Origin: Anabaena subtropica FACHB-260
Lineage (GTDB): Bacteria; Cyanobacteriota; Cyanobacteriia; Cyanobacteriales; Nostocaceae
Direction: 5' to 3'
Assembly: GCF_014697105.1 (NCBI RefSeq)
Contig: NZ_JACJRF010000015.1
Coordinates: forward strand, 56,647-120,646
Length of the DNA stretch: 64,000 bases
Shown here: positions 55,571-64,000 of the stretch, piece by piece
Numbering within the stretch: the stretch's first letter is position 1
How the letters are laid out: each line of letters begins with the position of its first letter
The notes under the pieces: generated by a model
What the model saw: the letters and a program-made list of their open reading frames with translations, nothing else
The model's database searches: none
Told to the model about the DNA's origin: nothing
Position numbers and translations under genes: made by a program

Positions 55571-56456
55571 ATAAATAATTCGGCGTAAATATTCATTATT
55601 GGGATCTCAGCCGATGTGACCTACATTCCTAGTGACTACATTCAACTAAAATTCCCACAAAAAATGCCTTATTAACTGATTAATTCTCAAATATTTGTAT
55701 CAACTGCTATTAATCAACATTTTTTTTATATTTTAGCAAAAATGCTCAATATATTTTAAGTATAATCACCCTTATTTAAATTTATCTCTTGAGTTTATGC
55801 TAGCATTTCAAAGATTATTTGATAGGCTCCGCTTGTACTCTTTTCTCCTGCATTTATGTACGGTTCAAGGTATTGCTAGGCTTAATTTATAGGTGATTAG
55901 TTTTTTAAATCACAGCATTTAATCTTTCTGTGGTGTACAATATAATATCTTACGGAAGTATTGACTTTTTGAGAAGTGCAATTATTCATATTGCATATTT
56001 TCATAAAAAGTTATAAATTATTAATTTGTAGGGGAAAATTAGTCTTTAAACCTAAATCCTCATTAATTAAGGATGTTAGGAGTCACTGAGGCTTCATGCA
56101 AACCTTAAATACCCACACGGATATATTTTTATTTGGTAAAGCAGCGTTCCGGAAATAAAAACGGAACAACGGATAATCTAAAAATATATCTTACCAGTAA
56201 TGTTTTTAGTAGTCATTTGATAACTTGAGGTAATCAATTACAGTTATAGCTGTAACTTATCACAATAATAAATGATTGCCAAGAAATTAATTGTGCATTA
56301 AATGTTATAAGAATCAACAGCTGAAAAAAATTGATAATAAGCTGTTATTTCAATTGATGTAGGCTATTTAAAACATTATCTTTGCTAGTTTGTAAAGATA
56401 ATATAACTAAAGCGCATCTACCAAAAATTCACACCCCCAATGGAGTTAATCTGGCG
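55571..56456. other. Long leader and intergenic region before the invertase gene
   Basis: No gene of normal length is visible; very short frames such as one of 31 codons at about 55798 have little support. The region carries the TCCGGA promoter at 56146-56177, which implies a 5' untranslated leader of about 270 bases, and an 18-base imperfect palindrome TTACAGTTATAGCTGTAA at 56238-56255. Confidence 0.55.
56146..56177 (+). promoter_or_regulatory. Heterocyst-type (DIF) promoter candidate for the invertase gene
   Basis: TCCGGA at 56148-56153 and the -10 element GATAAT at 56172-56177 are separated by 18 bases. TCCGGA at the -35 position is the known mark of HetR-dependent promoters active only in differentiating cells, and invB of Anabaena is one of their targets. 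The motif is also embedded in a perfect inverted repeat GTTCCG-N10-CGGAAC. Confidence 0.6.
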
Positions 56457-57908
56457 ATGCAGAAGCTAAACGAATTGCTCACAAATGACACTATAGAAGA
56501 ATCGGCATGGCAAGCATTAGAAAAATCAATCTTATATTATAAAGGTCTTCCAGTTGGGACAGTTGCAGCCTTTGATGCTTCTGTGGAAGCACTGAACTAT
56601 GACCAGTGTTTTGTTCGAGATTTTGTCTCATCAGCTTTAATTTTTCTGATCAAAGGTAGATCAGATATTGTCCGTAATTTTTTAGAAGAAACACTAAAAT
56701 TACAGCCTAAAGATAGACAACTAGATGCCTATAAACCTGGAAGAGGATTAATTCCAGCTAGTTTTAAAGTAGTATCAGATAATGGTGAAGAATATTTAGA
56801 AGCGGATTTTGGTGAACACGCGATCGCACGAGTTACACCAGTAGATTCTTGTCTATGGTGGATTATTTTATTGCGTGCTTATGGAGTTGCAACTAAAGAT
56901 TTTTCTTTAGCCTATCAGCCTGAATTCCAAACAGGTATTCGGCTAATTATGGAAATCTGTTTGGCAAATCGATTTGATATGTATCCAACCCTGTTGGTTC
57001 CAGACGGTGCTTGTATGATTGACCGCCGTTTAGGTATTTATGGTCATCCTTTGGAGCTACAAGTTTTATTTTATACGGCATTGCGTGCTGCCCGCGAAAT
57101 GTTAATTTGTCAAGGAAATCAAGATGTTGTAGAAGCAATTGATAACCGTCTACCGCTTTTGTGCGCCCATATTCGCCAACATTATTGGATAGATATTAAT
57201 CGCTTAAATGCCATTTATCGATTCAAGAGTGAAGAATATGGTAAAGCAGCAGTCAATTTATTTAACATATATGTAGATTCGATTCCCTATTATGAATTAG
57301 ACAAATGGCTGCCTAAAAAAGGCGGTTATTTAGCAGGTAATGTTGGCCCTTCGCAGTTAGATACTCGCTTCTTTGCGCTGGGTAATTTGATGGCTATTGT
57401 TTCCGACTTGGCTACAGAGGAACAGTCACAAGCCATTATGACTCTCATTGAAGACAGATGGGACGACTTGGTAGGAGATATGCCGATGAAAATCTGCTAC
57501 CCAGCGTTGGAACATGAAGAATATAGAATAGTCACAGGGTGTGACCCTAAAAATATTCCTTGGTCATATCATAATGCAGGGAGTTGGCCAGTCTTGATGT
57601 GGATGTTAGCAGCAGCATCTGTAAAAGCGGGTAAACCTTATCTAGCAGGTAAAGCTATAGAAATTGCTCAAGCACGCCTTTTAGAAGATGAATGGCCAGA
57701 GTATTACGATGGTAAGAAAGGGCGGTTAATTGGCAAGCAAGCCAGAAAATATCAAACCTGGACAATAGCTGGCTTCTTATTAGCTCAGGAATTGATGAAA
57801 GATCCCTCACATTTATCATTAGTTAGCTTTGATAAATTGCCATCAGAATTAGTTTCTAGGGCGTGTGAGTTTGAAATTAGCAGTGTAGATGCTTCTATGC
57901 CTCGATAA
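56457..57908 (+). CDS. invB: Alkaline/neutral invertase, GH100, InvB-like
   Basis: The protein has 483 residues from the ATG at 56457; the frame also opens at a TTG at 56382. It cleaves sucrose to glucose and fructose in the cytoplasm. GH100 features: [63 protein letters not shown]-like [12 protein letters not shown] and [17 protein letters not shown]. The N terminus and overall sequence resemble Anabaena InvB, the heterocyst invertase needed for growth on N2, more than InvA. The TCCGGA promoter upstream supports this. Together with the SPS gene at 13.7 kb it sets sucrose flux to heterocysts. Confidence 0.88.
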   Translation: MQKLNELLTNDTIEESAWQALEKSILYYKGLPVGTVAAFDASVEALNYDQCFVRDFVSSALIFLIKGRSDIVRNFLEETLKLQPKDRQLDAYKPGRGLIPASFKVVSDNGEEYLEADFGEHAIARVTPVDSCLWWIILLRAYGVATKDFSLAYQPEFQTGIRLIMEICLANRFDMYPTLLVPDGACMIDRRLGIYGHPLELQVLFYTALRAAREMLICQGNQDVVEAIDNRLPLLCAHIRQHYWIDINRLNAIYRFKSEEYGKAAVNLFNIYVDSIPYYELDKWLPKKGGYLAGNVGPSQLDTRFFALGNLMAIVSDLATEEQSQAIMTLIEDRWDDLVGDMPMKICYPALEHEEYRIVTGCDPKNIPWSYHNAGSWPVLMWMLAAASVKAGKPYLAGKAIEIAQARLLEDEWPEYYDGKKGRLIGKQARKYQTWTIAGFLLAQELMKDPSHLSLVSFDKLPSELVSRACEFEISSVDASMPR

Positions 57909-57988
57909 CAGTTTGATTGGTACGGGTAAATAACAAGATACTCGGATTAATCTTTTCAATTGAGTCAAAAATAAAGATTTATTTTCAT

Positions 57989-58015
57989 CCCCTTGCAACT
58001 GTAAGGGGTTTTGTG
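57989..58015 (+). terminator. Intrinsic terminator after the invertase gene
   Basis: CCCCTT and AAGGGG pair around GCAACTGT, followed by TTTTGTGTTT. It ends the invertase transcript before rsmB. Confidence 0.75.
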
Positions 58016-58181
58016 TTTGCTTTGTCTCCGTTTTTTGTGTTTCAATAGTAGTCTTTCCCACAGAGGTACAGAAGCAAGAGTTGGTATAGGTACTGAAGTT
58101 GCAGAACAAGCTGGTGTTTGGTCTGAGCAAGTATTGAGATATATCAGGCTTGTTATCTGAATCTATAAGATAGTATTTTTT

Positions 58182-59531
58182 ATGACAAATTCCCGTCAAA
58201 TAGCTTTTATCGCCCTCCGAGATGTTCATAAAGGGGCTTATACGGATGTTGCTTTAGATAGAGTTTTGCAAAAAGCAAATCTAGCAGATATTGATCGTCG
58301 TTTGGTGACAGAATTACTGTATGGCAGTGTTCGCAGACAACGTACTCTGGATTTTCTGATTGATCAACTTGCTAAAAAGAAATCTCACCAACAACCGACT
58401 GAACTCCGCACTATTCTACATTTAGGTTTATATCAACTGCGTTATCAAGAGCGTATTCCTGCTTCTGCGGCTGTGAATACTACTGTGGAATTAGCCAAGG
58501 ATAATGGTTTTGCTGGGCTTACGGGTTTTGTGAATGGTTTATTACGGCAGTATATTCGTTTGATGGAAACATCACCGGATTTTCCAGAATTGCCAGAAAA
58601 CCCGGTGGAAAGATTGGGAATTTTATACAGCTTTCCTGACTGGATTGTCCAAGTATGGTTAGAACAATTGGGTTTGAGTGAGACAGAAAAACTCTGTGAA
58701 TGGATGAACCAAACGCCAAGTATTGATTTAAGAGTCAATCCCTTGCGTAGTTCCGTCGCAGAAGTGGAGACAGCACTAAAATCTGCGGGGATTTTAGCTA
58801 GGCATATTCCTAATTTGCCTCAAGCTTTACGATTAATTGGGAATACTGGGCCAATCCAAAAGCTTCCAGGGTTTAACGATGGTTGGTGGGCTGTCCAAGA
58901 TGCCAGCGCCCAGTTAGTTAGCCATTTACTCGACCCCCAACCCGGTGAAGTCATTATTGATGCTTGTGCAGCACCAGGGGGAAAGACGACTCATATTGCT
59001 GAATTAATTAAAGATGAGGGAAAAGTTTGGGCTGGCGATCGCACTCCTTCTCGTTTGCGTAAACTTAAAGAAAATGCCCAACGTCTGAATTTACACTCCA
59101 TCGAAGCTTTTACAGGCGATAGCCGCAATCTGCCACAATTTTACAATACTGCTGACCGCGTGTTACTAGATGCCCCATGTTCTGGGTTAGGCACTTTACA
59201 CCGCCATGCAGATGCACGTTGGCGACAGACACCAGAATCTGTCCAAGAACTTTCCATACTACAACAGGAACTCTTAGCACACACATCCAAATTTGTCAAA
59301 GCTGGTGGTGTGCTGGTTTACGCTACCTGTACGTTGCATCCAGCAGAAAATGAAGGTGTAATTACAGCATTTTTAGCTGAAAATTCTGATTGGCAAATTG
59401 AACCACCAAGCCCTGATTCGCCTTATTCTAGCTACACCACAAACCAAGGCTGGCTGAAAGTTTGGCCCCACAATCAAGACATGGACGGGTTTTTCATGGT
59501 GCGCTTAAGAAAAGCCAACGTTTCCGAATGA
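58182..59531 (+). CDS. rsmB: 16S rRNA (cytosine-967-C5)-methyltransferase RsmB
   Basis: The 449-residue enzyme methylates C967 of 16S rRNA with S-adenosylmethionine. Residues 1-150 form the NusB-like RNA-binding domain (LIDQLAKKKSHQQPTELRTI, ASAAVNTTVELAKDNGFAG). The methyltransferase domain follows with DACAAPGGKTTHIAEL (about 263), the catalytic DAPCSGLGTLHRHADARW (about 325) and ATCTLHPAENEGVI (second catalytic Cys, about 385). Length is normal. It is followed 57 bases later by the TerB-like gene. Confidence 0.94.
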   Translation: MTNSRQIAFIALRDVHKGAYTDVALDRVLQKANLADIDRRLVTELLYGSVRRQRTLDFLIDQLAKKKSHQQPTELRTILHLGLYQLRYQERIPASAAVNTTVELAKDNGFAGLTGFVNGLLRQYIRLMETSPDFPELPENPVERLGILYSFPDWIVQVWLEQLGLSETEKLCEWMNQTPSIDLRVNPLRSSVAEVETALKSAGILARHIPNLPQALRLIGNTGPIQKLPGFNDGWWAVQDASAQLVSHLLDPQPGEVIIDACAAPGGKTTHIAELIKDEGKVWAGDRTPSRLRKLKENAQRLNLHSIEAFTGDSRNLPQFYNTADRVLLDAPCSGLGTLHRHADARWRQTPESVQELSILQQELLAHTSKFVKAGGVLVYATCTLHPAENEGVITAFLAENSDWQIEPPSPDSPYSSYTTNQGWLKVWPHNQDMDGFFMVRLRKANVSE

Positions 59532-59588
59532 TTACTAACAAGGATAGTACGATTTGATTGAAGCCTGAATCTCCCAGAGGAGGCAGCG

Positions 59589-60011
59589 ATGGTGACAGAT
59601 TCCAATGTGAAAAATTTAATTAAAATCCTGATAGGTGCTGCTTGGATTGATGGCAAAATTCAACCAGAAGAACGGCAATATCTGCGCGAGATAGCCCAAG
59701 CTAAAGGTTTGGCTAGCGATCCGGAGATTAAGCCTTGGCTGTATGAGTTAGTTGCTGTCAAGCCCAATGAATGCTACACATGGGTGAAAGAATATCTAGG
59801 CGATCGCCCCAGTCTCGAAGACTGCGAAAATCTCATCGAAGCCATCAGTGGCTTAATCTATAGTGATGGGGAAGTGGCGGTAGAAGAAGCAAAGCTTCTG
59901 ACACAACTACAAGACATAGCAAAACCTAATGACTCAAACCAATCAGCCCATACTGTACTGTTGAAACAAATTAAACAACTGTATCGGCGTTGGGTAGAAG
60001 TTCAAAATTAA
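59589..60011 (+). CDS. TerB-like (tellurite-resistance fold) family protein
   Basis: The 140-residue helical protein has the TerB pattern, with an acidic repeat: AAWIDGKIQPEERQYLREIA (about 17-36) and GLIYSDGEVAVEEAKLL (about 87-103). These Asp/Glu residues bind divalent metal in TerB proteins. In cyanobacteria such small proteins are common and mostly unlinked to tellurite. A very strong ribosome site (GAGGAGG) precedes the ATG. It follows rsmB and may share its transcript. Confidence 0.82.
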   Translation: MVTDSNVKNLIKILIGAAWIDGKIQPEERQYLREIAQAKGLASDPEIKPWLYELVAVKPNECYTWVKEYLGDRPSLEDCENLIEAISGLIYSDGEVAVEEAKLLTQLQDIAKPNDSNQSAHTVLLKQIKQLYRRWVEVQN

Positions 60012-60012
60012 A

Positions 60013-60080
60013 TATAGTCAAAAGTCTCTAGTCTAGGCTTGATTCACTATTGACTATCGACTATTGACTAGTAACTAATT
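60013..60080. repeat. STRR heptamers between convergent genes
   Basis: ATAGTCA, AAAGTCT and TATTGACTA-type heptamers fill the whole gap between the TerB-like gene and the small membrane protein gene. Confidence 0.8.
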
Positions 60081-60306
60081 AAGACTTCGGTTCACCCAGA
60101 CCCGGAGTTTCTTCTTTTTCTACCTTAGGTACAAAATCAGGGCGATCTTTACTTTCCCAACCAACAGGACGTTTAGAGTTGTACCAAGCAATGGAACCAA
60201 TAGTTACAGCCGCAATAAAACCGACTATATAAACCACGGTAAAGGCTGTGGGAAAGTGATTACCACCAGTCGCCACTGCATTTGCGGCCTGCATCAATAT
60301 ACGCAT
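60079..60306 (-). CDS. Small thylakoid-type membrane protein, possibly Psb35-like
   Basis: The 75-residue protein has one membrane helix (about 21-42: FTVVYIVGFIAAVTIGSIAW) and a conserved-looking stromal tail (YNSKRPVGWESKDRPDFVPK, ending ETPGLGEP). The pattern recalls the small cyanobacterial photosystem II assembly protein named Psb35; I am not certain of this. The ATG at 60306 has AGGAA nine bases upstream. It is convergent with the TerB-like gene. Confidence 0.6.
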   Translation of the reverse strand: MRILMQAANAVATGGNHFPTAFTVVYIVGFIAAVTIGSIAWYNSKRPVGWESKDRPDFVPKVEKEETPGLGEPKS

Positions 60307-60413
60307 AAGTATATTTTCCTAATTTACGCAACATTTATTAACAGAGTATAAAAAAAGTGTATCATCTACATCCCCCCCTAGTTTGAAACATTTAGTATTA
60401 CATAGGGCTGATA

Positions 60414-61511
60414 TCAAATGTATTGCCTTATTCCCCTTAAAATATCTCGAAACCACTGCTCTGTGCGATCGCCCATTGCTTGTTGAGAATATTCTGTCTC
60501 TGCTTGTTGACGACAAGCAAGGCGATCGATGTTATCTAATTGTCTAATCGCACTCACTAAACCGTCAACACTATCCGGCTCTACCAAAAAACCCGTTTCC
60601 CCATCTTTGACAATTTCCGTGAGTCCACCACGACGATAAGCTATCACCGGTACACCACAGGCTAACGCCTCAATCGCTACATTACCAAAGGCTTCTACCC
60701 AACGAGGTGTAACCAATAGCGCCCGACATTTACCTAATTCTTTTTGCAGCTCCTCTGTAGGTAAAAATCCTAAATATTCTATGGGAGCATCGGCATATTT
60801 TTGACAAATTTCTTGCCAGTATTGCTCATTTTGCTTAAATCCGAAAATTTTCAGGGGAATACCTGTAATTTGCGCTGCGGCGACTGCATCCTCTAAAGCT
60901 TTTTCTGGGGCTATTCTACCTACCCAGGCTAAAAAATCACTCGGTTGAGAGCAAAATTGATAAATGGATAAATCCATCCCATTAGCTAAACAACGACATT
61001 TATCTGCAAAGGTAAATGTCTGTGCTTGAGAGAGTGTATGCACTCCTACAGTCCCCAAAAAATTAGTTGCAACTTGCTCAATGATGGAGTCCATCGCATC
61101 AGTTAAAGAACCCATACTAATCAAATGAGCGATAGGACAGCTAAAAAATGGAGTCAGGTATAAAGGAAGCCAATCATAGGAAAAATTGACAATTAAATCA
61201 TAATCTGATTGAACTTGCCGAGCATAATCCCACATATTTGCTAAAACAGAGTTTTTCGGCAAAATAATCGGCTCATCGCGGGTCTGGGTTTGGGCTGGTG
61301 TTTGCAGTTCACCAGCAATTTCTATCACTGATATATTCTTCACTACTGAGCCACTAGGCGCAACTATTGTGACAATATGTCCACGCCGGAGCATTTCCTG
61401 AGCAATATTAGTGAGAGTCAGTTCCACACCACCCCCAACACCAGAGCCAATTGCACCCACAGGAGTAGATAAAAATAGCAACTTCAGTGAGTTGCTTTGG
61501 TCTGTAGTCAT
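60414..61511 (-). CDS. Glycosyltransferase family 4 protein
   Basis: The 365-residue GT-B enzyme has an N-terminal half with the acceptor glycine loop GAIGSGVGGGVELTLTNIA and a C-terminal half with SDFLAWVGRIAPEKALEDAV, YLGFLPTEELQKELGKCR and the nucleotide-sugar motif EAFGNVAIEALACGVPVIAY. It forms a glycosidic bond from an activated sugar; donor and acceptor are unknown. No other polysaccharide gene is next to it. It is divergent from the LD-carboxypeptidase gene. Confidence 0.88.
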   Translation of the reverse strand: MTTDQSNSLKLLFLSTPVGAIGSGVGGGVELTLTNIAQEMLRRGHIVTIVAPSGSVVKNISVIEIAGELQTPAQTQTRDEPIILPKNSVLANMWDYARQVQSDYDLIVNFSYDWLPLYLTPFFSCPIAHLISMGSLTDAMDSIIEQVATNFLGTVGVHTLSQAQTFTFADKCRCLANGMDLSIYQFCSQPSDFLAWVGRIAPEKALEDAVAAAQITGIPLKIFGFKQNEQYWQEICQKYADAPIEYLGFLPTEELQKELGKCRALLVTPRWVEAFGNVAIEALACGVPVIAYRRGGLTEIVKDGETGFLVEPDSVDGLVSAIRQLDNIDRLACRQQAETEYSQQAMGDRTEQWFRDILRGIRQYI

Positions 61512-61663
61512 AGTTTTGACAAATAAAATTTACTTATGTAGCTTCAGTAAGTCGGCAAGAATAAATCATACTATGTTACACAATGAGGACAATTACCAAT
61601 TAGGAATGGGTATAAACCCTTCCAATGGGCTATTCTAAATTTTGACTTTTGCAAAAATCATTG

Positions 61664-62569
61664 ATGAAATCGACAATCTTACCTGAACCTCTCAAACCCG
61701 GAGATTTACTGCGAGTTATTACTCCCAGTGGTGCTTTGCGAGAATTTAAGGCTTTCAAGCAGAGTGTAGAAATTTGGCGATCGCGCGGTTATCGTGTAGA
61801 AGTAGCCAATGATATTCAACATAATTGGGGATATCTGGCTGACAAAGATGAAAACCGTCGTCATCAACTAGCTCAAGCTTGGGAAGACCCAGATTGTCGG
61901 GGTATCCTCTGTGCTAGAGGTGGTTTTGGTAGCACCCGCATCTTAGAAAATTGGACTTGGGAAACTAACTCATCTACTCCCAAATGGCTGATTGGCTTTT
62001 CTGATATTACGGCTTTGTTGTGGAGTCTTTACAACGCAGGTATCTCTGGTGTTCATGCTCCTGTATTGACAACTTTAGCTGATGAACCAGATTGGTCAGT
62101 TGAGCGCTTGTTCAATTGGGTGGAAGGACGACCACTCCCACCCCTCAAAGGTTGCGGTTGGGGTGGCGGTGTGGTTACGGGTTTTTTGTTACCGGGAAAC
62201 CTGACTGTAGCAACCCATCTGTTAGCTACACCCTTGTTACCCAATTTAGATGGAGTAATTCTAGCTTTAGAAGATGTCACCGAAGCACCATACCGCATTG
62301 ACCGGATGCTCACCCAGTGGCGTTTAAGTGGTGCTTTAGCCAAAATCAAAGGTATCGCTTTGGGTAGCTTCACCAGATGTGAACCACCAGCAAACATACC
62401 TAGTTTTAGTTTAGAAGAAGTTTTGCGCGATCGCTTGGCAGATTTGAGTATTCCCATTGTTTCGGACTTACCATTTGGTCATGACAGTCCCAATGCAGCC
62501 TTACCTGTGGGTGGATTGGTAACTTTAGATGCAGACCAAGGAATATTAACTCTAATGAGTAAGGAGTAA
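61664..62569 (+). CDS. LD-carboxypeptidase (S66 family)
   Basis: The protein has 301 residues from the ATG at 61664 (a TTG five codons earlier is less likely). The enzyme removes the terminal D-alanine from peptidoglycan tetrapeptides during wall recycling. Motifs are ILCARGGFGSTRILE, the nucleophile Ser in LIGFSDITALLW (about 112), the catalytic Glu in ALEDVTEAPYRIDRM (about 200) and His in LPFGHDSPN (about 270). No signal peptide is present, so it is cytoplasmic. The last codons (MSKE) and stop lie within an STRR array. Confidence 0.9.
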   Translation: MKSTILPEPLKPGDLLRVITPSGALREFKAFKQSVEIWRSRGYRVEVANDIQHNWGYLADKDENRRHQLAQAWEDPDCRGILCARGGFGSTRILENWTWETNSSTPKWLIGFSDITALLWSLYNAGISGVHAPVLTTLADEPDWSVERLFNWVEGRPLPPLKGCGWGGGVVTGFLLPGNLTVATHLLATPLLPNLDGVILALEDVTEAPYRIDRMLTQWRLSGALAKIKGIALGSFTRCEPPANIPSFSLEEVLRDRLADLSIPIVSDLPFGHDSPNAALPVGGLVTLDADQGILTLMSKE

Positions 62570-62590
62570 TGAGTAATGAGTAAGGAGTAA
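62557..62590. repeat. STRR heptamers overlapping a gene end
   Basis: AATGAGTAAGGAGTAATGAG-type heptamers cover the last codons and stop of the LD-carboxypeptidase gene and the first bases after it. Confidence 0.8.
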
Positions 62591-62608
62591 CGTACCGTAT
62601 TATTTACC

Positions 62609-62674
62609 GGTGTGTTAAGTGCTTAAGTTATTCTTGGAGTGAAAAATTATCTCCGAATGTGCGCCTAACACACT
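62609..62674. repeat. Hairpin repeat related to the MITE interior
   Basis: GGTGTGTTAAGTGC and GCGCCTAACACAC form an imperfect stem; the sequence resembles the inner part of the MITE copies at 16113 and 25123 but lacks their ATTTATAAAGTAAA ends. It sits between two convergent genes and may serve as a two-way terminator. Confidence 0.55.
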
Positions 62675-62681
62675 ATACTCG

Positions 62682-63431
62682 CTATCTTCCAGTCCATTTA
62701 CGATAACAACGAGCTGTAATGAAGTAAGGGTGAAAAACTTCTATGAAATTACTCTGAATAGTCTTGAAGAAAGTATCTACTATTTGAGGGTCATCTAGAT
62801 GAAATGGATGCTCTTGATTAAAACCTTTAAAGAAACACCAGTTGAGAATTAATTTACCCTCTGGGTGTAGAATTTGATGGAAGTGTAGCACTTGCTGACT
62901 GGGATCAGACAAATGTTCTAACACGTCAAAAGAAACGATTGTATTAAAACTCTCATTGGTTGGTATTTCCTGAGCAATTATAATTTTGTTACTCAATCCT
63001 AGTTGCTCGGCTCGGTAACGAACAAAATCACGACTAATAGGATTAATATCGCAATATATAACTTGTTCAACTTGAGGGCAAAGGGCAGCAGCAATAGTAT
63101 GTGTGCCAATTCCACCACCAAAATCTAACACCCGACCTTGAGCATAATCTACAATCAATCGCAGTGTATCTTCAATGTAGTCATTACTTCCTAAATGCCA
63201 CGCTCCCAACTCAAATAAGTAAAGCTCCCCCACTCTGTCACGATAAAAAGCCGTAGCTTTGTCCCAATCAAAATCTTTATTACCTAAATCGGTCAATTGC
63301 TCGTGACCAGTATCTAATTTCATCTCTAGAGTTCTTGCATCTATATGCAAAAATTCTTGTAGATGCTGCTTTAGATGAAATGAATTTTCCCAAGAAGCTT
63401 TTAAGAAAGCTGGAACCGATATTTTATTCAT
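62682..63431 (-). CDS. Class I SAM-dependent methyltransferase
   Basis: The protein has 249 residues from the ATG at 63431 (a GTG seven codons earlier is an alternative). The SAM-binding motif is RVLDFGGGIGTHTIAAALC (about 102-120), followed by VIYCDINPISRDFVRYRA (motif II) and the post-motif TIVSFDVLEHLSDPSQQVLH, typical of the Methyltransf_11/UbiE-like group. An N-terminal helical arm of about 90 residues (FLKASWENSFHLKQHLQEF) probably shapes the substrate site. The substrate is unknown. Confidence 0.85.
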   Translation of the reverse strand: MNKISVPAFLKASWENSFHLKQHLQEFLHIDARTLEMKLDTGHEQLTDLGNKDFDWDKATAFYRDRVGELYLFELGAWHLGSNDYIEDTLRLIVDYAQGRVLDFGGGIGTHTIAAALCPQVEQVIYCDINPISRDFVRYRAEQLGLSNKIIIAQEIPTNESFNTIVSFDVLEHLSDPSQQVLHFHQILHPEGKLILNWCFFKGFNQEHPFHLDDPQIVDTFFKTIQSNFIEVFHPYFITARCYRKWTGR

Positions 63432-64000
63432 AAAAATTTCTTTATTTTTCACAGAGTTAATATTTTAGATCAATATCAGTATTTATTTTTGATTTTAACA
63501 ACCCAAGTTTGCCAATATCGTCAAGTAAAGTATCCCATCTCCTGCTAAATCAGGCTTAGACAATTATTTTTTTTGAGATAAAAAAATGGTGCGATCGCCT
63601 AGATAAATTAGGTAATTTTGGTTCATGATTTTGAGTGTTTGAGAAACGAACAATTTAATCTGCGCCGCATTGACTAGACTGCGGTGTGGTTTAACAAAAG
63701 TGAGTTACGGTGTAGTCAATAACTTGGCGTAAATATTCACGTTACTTCAATAAGCCCCTTTCCAAAGCAAAAAGGGGCTTAAATATCTTTAATTTTTCAG
63801 ATAAAATCTAGCTTTCAAAGCCTCATGATTGGCGATCGCTAACCCTATAGAAAAATAGTACTACTAGCGATGACATCCCTCAATTCCTCGTTACAATACC
63901 TTAGCCAAAATAAGAGGATGAAGAGAGAGGGCCGATGTAGTAGAGTTATTGTCTCTCACAACGACAACTCAAAAACCACAATCAGCCCATGCCCGATATC
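63432..64000. other. Noncoding end region of the window
   Basis: No full gene is visible. The region holds a strong hairpin at 63751-63781 and, near the end, an ATG at 63989 (reading MPDI before the edge) that could start the next plus-strand gene; four codons are too few to identify it. Confidence 0.4.
63751..63781. terminator. Hairpin TAAGCCCCTTT...AAAGGGGCTTA
   Basis: TAAGCCCCTTT (63751-63761) pairs perfectly with the following AAAGGGGCTTA around CCAAAGCAA. The stem is strong but no long T run follows on either strand, so it may be a terminator or a processing site. Confidence 0.5.

Noticed and set aside
55798..55893. A 31-codon frame starting MLAFQRLFDR
   Set aside because: No ribosome site, no recognisable homology and lies in an AT-rich gap where such frames occur by chance.
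56230..56241. GTAATCAATTAC as an NtcA site before the invertase
   Set aside because: The spacing between GTA and TAC is six bases, not eight.

Overview
The window is chromosomal DNA of a filamentous, heterocyst-forming cyanobacterium of the Nostoc/Anabaena group. This rests on the heterocyst genes hetI and hetN (with its ERGSGR motif), a Mo-dependent-nitrogenase C-terminal family protein, a complete hmp-type motility cluster, a neutral invertase behind a heterocyst-type (TCCGGA) promoter, many GCGATCGC (HIP1) octamers and several heptameric STRR arrays. No rRNA, tRNA, CRISPR array or intact transposase gene was found.

Layout. 1-5.7 kb: a truncated PAS sensor, an LCP cell-wall ligase, an AI-2E-type permease and a class II glutamine amidotransferase. 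6.0-9.0 kb: sulfate uptake genes sbpA-cysT-cysW without cysA. 9.0-13.2 kb: a long AT-rich gap, two unknown secreted proteins, a DUF1392-like protein and a decayed ABC permease. 13.7-15.9 kb: sucrose-phosphate synthase with a degenerate phosphatase domain. 16.1-25.3 kb: a block bounded by two inverted copies of a ~220 bp MITE-like element, holding hetI and hetN (convergent), wecB, argC, a DUF4058 gene, a small protein, ctp and ispG. 25.4-33.6 kb: an isochorismatase-like hydrolase, LysM/M23 peptidase, HtrA, DUF760, ScpB, IspD, GT9, CRR6, Mo-nitrogenase C-terminal protein and a hypothetical protein. 33.8-40.3 kb: a receiver, small unknowns, a DUF3775 protein containing RGSGR, a NACHT NTPase, two overlapping receivers (one lacking the phospho-Asp) and two small unknown genes. 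40.4-47.8 kb: the hmp chemotaxis-like operon (PatA-type regulator, CheY, CheW, MCP, CheA) on the minus strand. 48.5-64 kb: a zinc-ribbon membrane protein, a 2H phosphoesterase-like protein, a TpsA-like adhesin, an ACC-deaminase-like enzyme, GH100 invertase, RsmB, TerB-like, a small photosystem-type protein, GT4, LD-carboxypeptidase and a methyltransferase.

How genes work together. SPS (sucrose synthesis) and GH100 invertase (sucrose cleavage) are the two ends of the sucrose route that feeds heterocysts. HetN limits heterocyst spacing, and HetI is the phosphopantetheinyl transferase encoded beside it. IspD and IspG are both MEP-pathway enzymes. The hmp genes form one signalling array controlling pilus-driven motility of hormogonia. 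The most unusual items are the RGSGR in a DUF3775 protein, the receiver with Glu in place of the phospho-Asp, the NACHT gene, the inverted MITE pair and the nested inverted repeat before sps. All family names come from reading motifs by eye; no database search was run.
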